This document shows positions 1 to 10,700 of a stretch of DNA of 46,408 bases, piece after piece. Each line of letters begins with the position of its first letter. Position 1 is the first letter of the stretch. Source of the DNA: Anaerolineae bacterium (GTDB taxonomy: Bacteria; Chloroflexota; Anaerolineae; Promineifilales; Promineifilaceae); contig JAHDWK010000041.1 of NCBI GenBank assembly GCA_023382655.1, positions 1 through 46,408 on the forward strand. Direction: 5' to 3'. A program made the translations under genes and the position numbers. The notes below the pieces were generated by a model. It had not been told where the DNA came from and made no database searches. It worked only from the letters and a program-made list of their open reading frames with translations.

Positions 1-3000
1 TTGGCGCTTCTTCGTCTATCGTCCAGTCCAGGTCACCATCACCGAGGTTGCTGATCGTCAACGTCTCGGTACTCACCGTGTTAGCCACCTGCGTACTGCT
101 CAGGCTGGTCGGGGATACATCAATCTGTGGCAAGTTGACGTTGACGGTAGCTACGGCCGTGTCAGTAGCGGTAAAACTGGCGCCATCATAAGCCGTCCAC
201 ACGGCCGTGTTTGTTGTCGTCAGGTAGATGGTCTGGCTAATGGTCAAACCGGCAGCCACTGTGTCCACGCTCTCGCCAGGCAGCAAGTTGTAGGCAAAAC
301 CGGTGAACAACGACCCTAACTGATCATCCACCAGATCATGCAGCGGCAGTGGCACGTCACCGGTATTGCTCACTTCGTAGCAATAGTAGACCGTTTCGCC
401 ACTGTCCACCGTAATCTCAGACGTGGTGGCACAGACGGCCGGCGCTGTGCCTACCGTTTTGGTTAGCTCAATGGTGGCAAACTGTGTCTGCAATACGGTC
501 AGGTTTACCGGCACAATCACCAGTTCCGTCTCATTGCCTGGGCCGGGATCGGGGTCATTGCTCAGGAAGCAGAGGTTGCCACTGTAATCGCCCGCTGCCA
601 GTCCGGTGGAGTCCAGCGTTACCGTCACATCTGTGGCCGCGCCGGCGGCCGTTGTGCCATTGGCCGGTGCTACCGCCGCCCAGGGAATATCGGCCGGAGC
701 TGAACAATCGGCCTGAATAACTACATACTCAATAAAGCGCCCACTGAGACCGGCGATTTTGGTTTGTACCAGATTCCCACTACGGTCAATCTCATGAACG
801 CCGGTGCCGGTTGTGGTCAGAAGATTGCCATTGGGCAGTTCATAAACCCCGCGATACCCTGTCAGCGTGGCCGGGTCATAACGGCCAACGAACACGCCGG
901 CTGAGGTGTACTCGATGACACCCTCCTCGGCCGCGGGACTGAAGTTGGCAACCAGGACATTGCCGTTTATTGCTTCGCCCACCTGCTCAGGGAAGCTGTT
1001 CACAGGTGTTAGGTTGGCAATGTAAGCACCCGTGAGGTCATAACGGTGAACGGCGTCGCTATCAATACCCGGCACCAACCAGTCAGATGTACGGCCGTAG
1101 ACATCAAAGGGTGAGTTTAGCCCACCGGCGCCAATGGCCACGAAGTTACCGGTGTAATTGCCCGCCGTGTCAAACATGACAATAGCGTCCGCATTGGCGC
1201 CAGAGGCTACCGACACCAACAAGTTGCCGTTGGCGTCCAGGCTAATGCCGCGAATGTTGTCCATGATGGCCGGGTTGGGGCCGCCGACTGGGGCAAAAAC
1301 GCCCAGATAGTTACCATCCAGATCAAACTCATGCACCACGTCATTGATCTGATCTGAAAGCAGTATGCTGTCACCGCTGGCGCTCAGGATGGCTTCAATC
1401 CCGGTGCCGACGACAGCATTGGACGGGATGAAATCCGCATCTATCACGTCCCCGGTAAGCGGATCCAGGGCCATGACACGGTCATTGCTGGAGTCAGGCA
1501 CTAATAACAGCCCGGTGGTGAACAGCGCCAGTTTGGCCTGGGCGCGCGCTTCGGGGCTGGGCCGCAGCGAGGCTAAAGGCGTTCCCGTTTCCAGACCGAC
1601 CATTTCCGCGGCGACATCGGCCGTATAAACGGGGAGCGTGGTGGGCTGCAACGGCCGTGCTGCTGACCGCAGCACCGGTTCTTCCAGTATCTGCCACACC
1701 AGGTCACTGCCGCCGGTATTACTGATCGTCACCGTATGCTGTGTTTGTGTATCCGGGTTTTGGCTGCTGCTGACAGCAAGCGGATCCACGAAGATGTTGG
1801 GCGGATCAACCGTACCGATGGTCACTGTGGCCGTGTCGGTGGCTGTGACTACATCCGATGGCCCTACATTGTAAGCCACCCAGGTTGCCGTATTGACCGT
1901 CGTCGTCACGAGCGTTGTCGTTGCGGTTATAAACGCTGACGCACCTGGGGCCAGCGAATAGGGAAGCGCGGTGAAAATGGGGCCTAGTTCGCTGTCTGCC
2001 AGATCATGCAGATTTAACGTAACATCGCCCGTATTTTCTGCCGTAAAGCAGTAGGTGACTTCTGTCCCGCCAGGAACCGTAATGCTGTCTGTCGTAGCGC
2101 AGACCGCAGCATCTGTACCCACCGTCTTTTCCAGGGTGATAGCCGGCCCAATGGCCACCGGTTCACAGGCGGTGAGGAACGCACTGTCTACCTGCCACCA
2201 CCAGTCAAATGTACCCTGGGAATAATGCCAGCGAACCTGGACATCATTCTCGCCTGCTCCGGGTAACGCCTCGGTCACCAACAGTGGGCCACGATTGTCA
2301 CTATCCCAGGTAAACAGGTTATACCAGGTAACACCACCATCGGAACTGGCATCCAGAATGGCCATATCCCCACCGGTAGCGATGTCATTATAGTCGGTGT
2401 AGAAAGAAACGGTGGGGCTGACCAGACCGGAGAAATCCAACAAGCCGGTGGTCATGATCGTGTTCAGCGTACTGCCTGCTCCGCAAGCGTCGCTGTCGGC
2501 CACAGCAAAGAGGCCCAAACCGCCGGTCAGGTTAAGAAGATTACCGGGGTTGGTGTTGGTCCATTCGGGCACTCCTGAAGGGCCACAGGATGTTGTAGTA
2601 TTGGTAACAGTCCAGCCGGGCGGTGGGAAAGTACCCTCAAAGAATGTGTAGTCTACAGTTACATCACGGTAACCAGCCGGGCAATATTGGGGCACGATGA
2701 CGGTGGCCGTGTCGTTGGCTGAAGGGCTGCCTGTACCATCGCTGGCCGTCCAGGTGGCGTTGTTGGTAACAGTGGCGGAAATCGTCGCCTGTTGGATGAA
2801 GGAGAAAGTGTCGCCTGGGGGCAGAGATTGATTCACGCCGCTGAGGAGGATGCCCAGTTCACTATCCACCAGATCGTGCGTAGTCAGGGTGTTGAGGCCA
2901 ATGTTTTGCACCGTGTAGCAATAGTAGACATCGAATCCACCAGGCGGCACGGTGATGGTATCTGTGGTAGCACACACGGCTGGCTCTACCCCTACGGTCT

Positions 3001-4492
3001 TGTTCAGTTGAATACCATAATCCGGTGGGGGATCGCCACAGATCTCCAGGCTCCAGCCTTGTAAGACGCCGCCACTCGTGTTGGTCAGATCATCAGCGAC
3101 CTGCAACGTCCACGTACCCGCAGCCACTGTACCATTGAAAGCTGCCAGCCGGCCGGGCTGCTCCGGCTGATAGATAATGTCTGTGACTACAGTGAAAGGT
3201 CCAATGGGCAAAGCGGCCTGGTCATCGAGACCGATATCCATCGCTGGCTGAGTAGTGGAGCCAATGTCTGTGAACAGTGGTGTACTAACTGATGTGGGAC
3301 CCAACAGCGTTACATCCAGGTCTAGCATTGCGGTGTGGGTCAGAACGATAGAGGCGTTAACATCGGAGATAGACGAGGTCACTGTCGGTGGTACCACAAT
3401 GGTTGAAATGGTTGTACCAGCGCCAGGGCCGATGGGGTGCGGCACATCGGTGCTGGTAAATGTGGTGCAGTTTTGCTGCACTTCCTGGGGGTAAACGCTG
3501 ACGTTCAGATGGTAACGTGCATTGGGGCCTAAACCGGTGGCGACGGTGCTGTCAATGTAAACATAATAGGTGCCGGTCTCCTGCACCGTCATGAAGAAGG
3601 CTTCAGCGTGGGGCTTAACGGTGCTGCCATCATTTGCCAACAGGAAGAATCCGTTCAAGACACCCAAACCCACACGGCCGTTCCAGTTGGTATTGGCCGG
3701 GTTACGATCCGGGTCCATATCCAGGCCAATGTATACCGAATCGCCGGCGTTCAGGCTGAACGAGAAGATGTCCGGATCCGTCGTCGCCGTGACAGTACCA
3801 CTCATCCAGCCTGATGGTGAGAGAGGGGTAGCCGACGCCAGATCATTGTTTGGCTCAACTTCGGTCGTGGGCGTCCCACTCTGTACCCGCACATGTAGGT
3901 GGTAGGGAGTAATGAGTAAACTCGTGCTGAAACCATCCACTCTGACATAATAGGTACCATCGGTCGGAATAATCGTCCCACCAATCGCCGACGATGAAGC
4001 GCTGAAAGTGCCATTGTCATCGTCAGATTCCAACACGGTCGTGCCGTCGGAAGCAATAATATCCACAACTGTATCGGTGGAACCGCCGTTGGAGAATTGA
4101 GTCATTGTGGCGGCAAAAACGCGGTCGCCAGCAACGGCCGTGAAGGAGAAATAATCAACGTCAGCGGCCGGACTGATAGTACCATACATCACCTGCGTAC
4201 CTGACAGGGCGTTGGCCGTGGCTGCACTGTCATTAGGCTCGGTCTCGTAGGTAAAGGCCATGCCTAAAGGGGATACAAGGTTGATTGCCGGTACATGACC
4301 GGAGACATCACCGCCTAATGACAGGGCGGATATTTCTGCGGTTTCCCCAGACTCAGCAGGGAACTCTTCTTGTTCTGGCTGGTCGGTTTGCGCCGCCTCC
4401 GGTGGGGCACTGGCAAAAGCCAGTGAGAAAAAGGTGAGACTCAGTAACATACTCACAAGCAAGACTACAGAGATAAGCGATTGTTTCCTCAT
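1..4492 (-). CDS. Giant secreted surface protein, C-terminus beyond window (PPC, P-domain-like and Ig-like repeats)
   Basis: The minus-strand frame is open from ATG at 4492 to the window edge, giving about 1,497 residues without a stop. AAAGGAG lies a few bases before the start. The N-terminus (MRKQSLIS, a hydrophobic stretch, then AFASAPPEAA) is a typical secretion signal. Next come three stretches resembling pre-peptidase C-terminal domains (ETEPNDSAATANAL, EVEPNNDLASATPL and a third) and a proprotein-convertase P-domain-like sandwich ending TWTLQVADD. Three Ig-like repeats each start near KTVG..PAVCATT and carry a conserved Cys pair (YYCY/TYCF). Between the second and third lies an NHL/beta-propeller-like stretch (DRVMALDPLTGDV, GVYELPNGNLL). 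No catalytic domain is seen in this part, so adhesion or an S-layer-like role is an inference. ACGGCCGT is sparse here. Confidence 0.85.
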   Translation of the reverse strand, partial: MRKQSLISVVLLVSMLLSLTFFSLAFASAPPEAAQTDQPEQEEFPAESGETAEISALSLGGDVSGHVPAINLVSPLGMAFTYETEPNDSAATANALSGTQVMYGTISPAADVDYFSFTAVAGDRVFAATMTQFSNGGSTDTVVDIIASDGTTVLESDDDNGTFSASSSAIGGTIIPTDGTYYVRVDGFSTSLLITPYHLHVRVQSGTPTTEVEPNNDLASATPLSPSGWMSGTVTATTDPDIFSFSLNAGDSVYIGLDMDPDRNPANTNWNGRVGLGVLNGFFLLANDGSTVKPHAEAFFMTVQETGTYYVYIDSTVATGLGPNARYHLNVSVYPQEVQQNCTTFTSTDVPHPIGPGAGTTISTIVVPPTVTSSISDVNASIVLTHTAMLDLDVTLLGPTSVSTPLFTDIGSTTQPAMDIGLDDQAALPIGPFTVVTDIIYQPEQPGRLAAFNGTVAAGTWTLQVADDLTNTSGGVLQGWSLEICGDPPPDYGIQLNKTVGVEPAVCATTDTITVPPGGFDVYYCYTVQNIGLNTLTTHDLVDSELGILLSGVNQSLPPGDTFSFIQQATISATVTNNATWTASDGTGSPSANDTATVIVPQYCPAGYRDVTVDYTFFEGTFPPPGWTVTNTTTSCGPSGVPEWTNTNPGNLLNLTGGLGLFAVADSDACGAGSTLNTIMTTGLLDFSGLVSPTVSFYTDYNDIATGGDMAILDASSDGGVTWYNLFTWDSDNRGPLLVTEALPGAGENDVQVRWHYSQGTFDWWWQVDSAFLTACEPVAIGPAITLEKTVGTDAAVCATTDSITVPGGTEVTYCFTAENTGDVTLNLHDLADSELGPIFTALPYSLAPGASAFITATTTLVTTTVNTATWVAYNVGPSDVVTATDTATVTIGTVDPPNIFVDPLAVSSSQNPDTQTQHTVTISNTGGSDLVWQILEEPVLRSAARPLQPTTLPVYTADVAAEMVGLETGTPLASLRPSPEARAQAKLALFTTGLLLVPDSSNDRVMALDPLTGDVIDADFIPSNAVVGTGIEAILSASGDSILLSDQINDVVHEFDLDGNYLGVFAPVGGPNPAIMDNIRGISLDANGNLLVSVASGANADAIVMFDTAGNYTGNFVAIGAGGLNSPFDVYGRTSDWLVPGIDSDAVHRYDLTGAYIANLTPVNSFPEQVGEAINGNVLVANFSPAAEEGVIEYTSAGVFVGRYDPATLTGYRGVYELPNGNLLTTTGTGVHEIDRSGNLVQTKIAGLSGRFIEYVVIQADCSAPADIPWAAVAPANGTTAAGAATDVTVTLDSTGLAAGDYSGNLCFLSNDPDPGPGNETELVIVPVNLTVLQTQFATIELTKTVGTAPAVCATTSEITVDSGETVYYCYEVSNTGDVPLPLHDLVDDQLGSLFTGFAYNLLPGESVDTVAAGLTISQTIYLTTTNTAVWTAYDGASFTATDTAVATVNVNLPQIDVSPTSLSSTQVANTVSTETLTISNLGDGDLDWTIDEEAP

Positions 4493-4692
4493 GATTTTCT
4501 CCTTTTACTTAAGGGCAAAAAGACGCCAAAATAGCGTCCCAAAACACAAGATCACAGCCAATGGCCCGGAAACATTAGTGGAAGGTGAGAAGTCTCAACA
4601 GAGTATAATCCCGATTTTGCCGATTGCCAATGTTTTGGGGTAGCTGGGGAGCGCGGATTTTTTGTTGGTATGCCTGACACTACTTGAATATA

Positions 4693-4728
4693 AAAAGCCG
4701 GGAATGGACAAGTCCATTCCCGGCTTTT
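4693..4728 (-). terminator. Rho-independent terminator of the 2,064-aa surface protein gene
   Basis: A perfect inverted repeat has arms AAAAGCCGGGAATGGAC and GTCCATTCCCGGCTTTT around AA. It sits about 50 bp beyond the stop codon at 4778. Read on the minus strand it is a GC-rich stem followed by a T run. The A run on the other side means it could also work in the opposite direction. Confidence 0.85.
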
Positions 4729-4740
4729 GCTTGTTGGGGT

Positions 4741-4766
4741 CAGGTCAATGAAGAATCATTGACCTG
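4741..4766. repeat. Perfect 10-bp hairpin just after a stop codon
   Basis: Arms CAGGTCAATG and CATTGACCTG flank AAGAAT. The hairpin begins 11 bases beyond the stop codon of the upstream minus-strand gene and precedes the stronger terminator at 4693-4728. The outer CAGGTC/GACCTG bases resemble the hairpin family at 11202 and 24131, but the core differs. Confidence 0.6.
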
Positions 4767-4777
4767 GGAAACCCCCA

Positions 4778-7700
4778 CTATGGTTTAAGGATGATGGGCA
4801 GGTAGATGGTGTAGGCGGTGACAACGGCCGTTGTGGTCATAGTGGCGCTACTGGTAACGCTACTATCGTTAGTGGACGTCGCCGTCACCATCACCGAATC
4901 AGTTTGTCCATCGGTAGCACTGGCCGGAATGTCAACATGCAGCATCACCGTGGTTGAATCACCAGCCGCCACAGTTACGCTGTTGCCACCGGGGAATTGC
5001 GCAGGCCAGCTGTGCGTACCAAGCGTCAGGTCGTATGTGTCCGTCACATTACCGGTGTTGGTAATGGTGAGAGCATACATCACCGTGCTGCCAGGCGCGC
5101 CACTGTTGGCCATATCACCAGACATTTCCATGGCATACACGGCCGTGACACTGGTCGTCAGGTCAACCGAGCCTGTCGCCGTGGGGTCATTAACAGAAGT
5201 GGCTTGTACTGTGACCACATCCATCTCATTACCCAAAGCGCCAGCCGGGATATCTACCCACACCGTCACAGAATCAGCTTCACCTGTCTCTATAGTGATG
5301 CTGTTGACGGAAAGCGTGGTATCCCAGTCATTACCGCTCAGCGTCAGGTTATAGGTATCGGCTACGCTGCCTGTGTTTGTAACCCACACAGTGTAAGCCA
5401 CCGTAGTGCCGGCATCACCAGATTGAGCGTCTGGATCAGCGCCTACGGTAACACCGAAAGACGCATCAGCCACTACATGCATTACCACCTGTGCTGGCGG
5501 CACATCATTATCAAACGTACCGTCGAAGCGGATTTCGGCCGTGTAGGTGCCGGTCTGGGTAACAACAGAGGCGTCAAAGATGATGTCAACCATCTCCATA
5601 CTACCTGCCGCTACCGTTCCGGTAATCGGGTCTTCGTCCAGCCAGATGGCGTCGCCGCCGCCGCCAATCTCAAAGCCAAGCCAGGGCAGTTGAGTCAGGC
5701 CGCCTGGCGTGGTGGAACCCAACACACCTATCAGCGCAGTATTGCCGGTCGTGCGGTCAACACTGCGTAACTCAGCCAGGAATACGCCATTGTTAAACGC
5801 CGCCATGTACAGGGTGTCCGTGTTTGGATCCCAACCCATGCCCTGCCCGAAGTTAGCGTCAAAACCAATGGAACCTACGATGGTACCGGCGCCTGTATTC
5901 TTGTCAATCGAGAGCAAGACATCGGCAATGATGTCATAACCCCAAAGGTCGCCATTACCATCTACAGCGATACCGATCAGGCAGCCACCGTTAGTAACGG
6001 CGCCAACCAGCGTCGCCACGCCAGTGGGGGGGTCAATAGTGTAGAGGGAAGAGGCGCCGCAAGAAGTAGTCGCAGCATACACTACGCCACTGGTAGGATC
6101 AAGAGCCAAACCAGAGTACGTTTGACCGCCCCCAGGCGGGGTTGCCGTATAGGTGTTCAGGATCGCGCCGGTAGCAGGATCCACTTCCCACATCGCGTTG
6201 ACAGTATCAACCATATACACCGACCCGTTCACATACTCGCCAGCGCCGATGAAGCCGCCGGTTGCGGGCATTGGGCCTATGTTCGGCAAGACGGCCGGCA
6301 CATCAATGTCGAAGATGGTATAGAAGAGGTTGGCATGCTCTACTGAATAGGCGTTTGCCCCCAACAAGGTTTCCAGTGTTGCCGACGCAGGCTGTCCCGC
6401 GTTGTTTCCGTTGTGGGGCACTGGTCCCATGGAGAGCGCCGCCGCGCCACGCGGGAAGTTGCCATCGCTGGCCGGAATGGTCACCAATACCGGCGAGCCT
6501 GTCTCGATGTCTGATAGTTCGTAATCGAAGGCCAGCGTACCGGTATTAGAGATGATCATCAGATCGGTCAGCACCTGGCCCAGCGCCAGCGTGCGTTCGT
6601 ATGACGCAGGACTGTATTCCAAGATGGCATTGATGAAGACCAGGGCAAAGTCGGTGACAACAGTCTGACCAGCCGCAACGGTCACGGTAGCGGATTCGTC
6701 GAAGTAACCATCGGCCGATACCGTCAGGTGATAAGTTCCTGGCTGCACGGCTACGGCATAGCTACTACCGCTCAAGGTCACATCAAAGCCAGAGGTGCTG
6801 GTGATATGGATGCTGGCGTCTACTGGATCCCCGGTCACAGAATCCGTAATCTCGCCTTCCAGGAAACCACAGGTGGAGCAGCTCAGGTGCATGGTGAGTG
6901 GCATGGTCGGTACAACATTCACAAAGGTGCCGGAGAAGTTGAGGTCGGCCGTGTAGTCACCAGTCTGGTAGAGAGACGAGGCATCAAAGACAACTTCGAA
7001 GGTGGCTACGCTGTTAGCCGGAATGGTCCCGCTATCCGGCACGGCATAGGCCCACTGTGTTCCACCGCTGCCCGTCACAAGCTGCACCGCCAACTCGGTG
7101 GCCCCATCAAAATTCCAGGCACTACCAGGCACACTGGTAGACCACGCAGAACCGGTGAGGCCGTTGCCAATGGTATCGGGATTTCCCGTTTCCCAGAAGA
7201 AATTCTCGCTGGAGCCGACTGTGGCATTGAATATCTCTACCCAGTAATTGCCCGGCCCTAAGGTAACCGGGGCCGCCAGTGTCAGTGTGTGCATCCATTC
7301 GTGAACACCAAAGAGAATAACGCCCGTCTGAACACGTTCATACGGTACATTGGCCTCGGTGGACACAACCGCGCCGGGGAACCCACCGGCATCTTCGTGG
7401 AAAATAACGGTGATCAGGTCAGGATCAATCGCCACATCGCCAGGGAAGTAACCTGTCCAGAAGATGATCTGGCCGATAGTTTCCGTGGATGCTAACGAGA
7501 AGTTTTCAGCGATTGATTGCGCACCAGTACCACACAGACCGCAATCCGAATCACTGAACAGGCCATTGACCTGATTGGGTTGTTGGTCTAGCAGAACAGC
7601 CAGATCAGGAGCATCGGCCGTTGCCGTTGGCGGAACCTGGATATTGTTTGCCTTCTCAGTGGCAAACTGTTGCAGATTGTTGGCTGTATTGCTCGTCACC

Positions 7701-10700
7701 GCCGGGGGGACGTAGGCCGGCGCAACCTGTTGAATCCAGAGTGGGCCACCGTAGTTACTAATTGTGACCTCCCAGTCTATGGGCAGTGGCCCGGTATTGG
7801 TCACGGTGACTGTATTGCTGACCACATCGCCAATTTCCATGAACTCTTCAATTTCCGGCGGGCTGTAGGTGAGCGAAGAACCTTGCAAAACAAAGTCCTG
7901 GGTGGTGGTTGTACCCGTCATAATGTCAATACTGTTGACGGTAACAGGCACGTAGTTATCGGCAGAGGCGGTGACATCGTAGGTACCGATGGGTAAGGTT
8001 ATGCTATAGTCACCGTTAGCATTGGTTTGGGTGGAGAAGGTGCCAGGGCCTACGGCCGTGATCGTCGCCCCCTCAATGCCCAAACTGGAATCCGCATCCG
8101 TTACCGTACCGGCCAGCGTTCCCGTCGCGCCAAGCGCACCACACCAGTTCAACACCGTTTGCATGGCTGTTTGCCGGTCGCCGGCTGTGGGAATAGCCTC
8201 AAAGGGGAAGCCCCAGAATGTGGTCCGGTAAACGCCGCTGTCCTTATTGATGGCCGCATCACCTTGATTGCCGCTAAACGCCAGTTCGGCCGTGCCATTT
8301 GGCGAAATTATGTCGCTGTAGTTGGTGAACGGATAAACCAACGAATAGGGCCCCAGACCAGTGAAGACAGTACCAGCGCCTGTGACGGTTGTCTGTCCCA
8401 CATCACTGGTGCCAGACGCCATACCCAGATAATTGCTCATAAAGGCAGTCTGGCCGCGGTCATACAGATAATCCTGGCTGCTAATGAGCATACAATTGCC
8501 ATTATCCAGCCAACTGCCCAGGGCTGCTTCACCGGCCGGCCCCGGCCCAGCTGTGCCGCCAAACAAGACGCCGGTAAACCAGATAACCGCATCATACGGC
8601 GCCAGGTCTGTTGCCGTCGGTTCGTTATCGCTACCATTGGTATCCCACACGTCGTATTGGGCGCCGATAGCATCCAGGGCGTCGGTGTAATAAGCCACTA
8701 CATCCGGCCCATCATTATCATCATCTACCACCAGGATGGGGGGGATGTCCTCCGTCGTGAAGCTAAAGGTAGTGGAGTAGCTACCACTGCCACAAGCGTT
8801 ATTGGCGCGCACCCGCCAGTAGTAGGTGCTAAGCGGATCCAACGCCGTGGTCATGGTGTGCTGGGTATCGTCAACATCAGTCACACTGTAGACGATGTTG
8901 GTGAATCCACTATCCGTGGCTACATCAAGGTCATACACAAATCCCTGAGCAGCAGCAGTCCAGGCAAAAGTAGGCGCCAGTGAGACATTTATCGCGCCGT
9001 CAGCAGGTGATGTCAGGGTGGGCGCACCGGGCACGGCATCAAACAGGTTCAACTGCAAAGTTGCCGTGTGTGTAGGCGTGGGGGTGCCAACGCCTACGAT
9101 ATTGATAGCATATGCTCCTGGCGTCACCGCGCCGACATTGGTGAGGCTGAGTTCACTGGTAACGGTCGGTGAAACCACGGGGTTTACACTGAAACCGGCA
9201 GAATAACCTGACGGGACACCCAGGGCGCTCAGAGTGACTGGGGCACTGTAACCGTCCAACCAGCTAAAGTTCACATCTACTGAAGCGGCGGCCGGGGAAC
9301 AAATCTCCAGGGCAGTTGGGTCAAGAGACATTGAGAAATTGGGGCCAAGACTGCCGCTACATTCCGGTATGCGGAAAACGCCAACGCGGGTATTCCAGTT
9401 GAAGCCAGAGTCGTTGGTGTCATGGTATTCGGTGGTGTACCAGAAAGTACAATTATCTACCGGATCAACCGCCATATTGGAGTAATCACCCCAGCGATGG
9501 ATACCAGTCTGAACGCCCCCACCGGTATACATCTCGGCTTCGGCGCTCAATGTACCGGGTGGGTCGCTGAGCAAGCGGGTCGCGTAACGAATGGACGGGA
9601 TGACGGAGGATGAAGAGACACTGTAGCCCAGAGCGATATTACCGCTGCCGTCCATGGCGATACTGCCCATCCAACGGGAGTCTGTGGTGGGGAAGTGTGT
9701 GCCTTCTTGCTCAAGAGTATAGGTGCTACCTGTTTTGCGAACTTCAAACCAGCGGATGCCCGCATGATCGTTACCGTCAGCATCTACGGTGAAGTTGCCC
9801 ACCATGGCGGCATAATCGTCGAAATTGCGATATTGGAAGCGGAACATCGGCCACCAGGCAATGTCGTCGAGCAGTTGGCCGGTGCCGGGTTGGGCAATAC
9901 AGCCACCGGCAAAGAAACCACAGATTGTGTAGTTGAATGCGGCAATGGGTAATTCTTCTACCAGGGTATAGGTGGAATTCGCCGGCGTAACCCAGTCCAC
10001 ATCAAATTCATAGATGGCCAGTCGTTCCGGGCCAGGGGGATGGCCAGTCGCACTGGGGTGGAAGAAGGTATAGAAGATACCCGGAGCGCCAGCGGGGGGA
10101 GCGGTTGGGCCATCGGCATCGGCGGGCATCATTAAGTTGGGCAAGCCACCAAAAGACTGCACGGTTGCGGGCAGGCCGGCGAGCATGGATACCCGGTCGA
10201 AAGCAAAAGAATAATACGCATTGGGGAACCCGGAATTGGTACCCATATAGTAGGCATCCGGCCAGGCGCCTAGCTTGGGATAGTCCGGGAAATCGGGTGT
10301 GGGGAAGAAGTACAAGAAGTAAGCGCCGGTGGGGTCTGGGGTCTGCGAAATGGCAATACACATACCCAGCGGGCCGCTTAATCCAAACTGGCTCAGGAGC
10401 CAGCGGTCGGCCATGTCATCGTAGAGTACGATAGGATCGCCAAAGTTGCTGGTACACTGCCCACCCAAAGGCGCAAACAAAGCACCGGTAAGGGTAGGAG
10501 GGATTAACGGCGTCGGGGGTATTGAATTATCGGGATCGCCTTTGTCCCAAATACGGAAAGAGAAGTTGGTCATTTGCACGTAGTGATCTGGCCCAACATC
10601 GCCATTTGTATCTGGGGGCGTGACCCCTGATAAAGAAGGCACCCCTTCAAAAGTCACAAGAGGGGTGGGGGTGAAACCGTCATTGACACTGCGGGAAACG

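Noticed and set aside
4818..8983. Long plus-strand open frames opposite the giant surface protein
   Set aside because: They lack ribosome-binding sites and recognisable domains, and the minus strand holds a continuous 2,064-codon frame with signal peptide and clear domains. They are antisense shadows.
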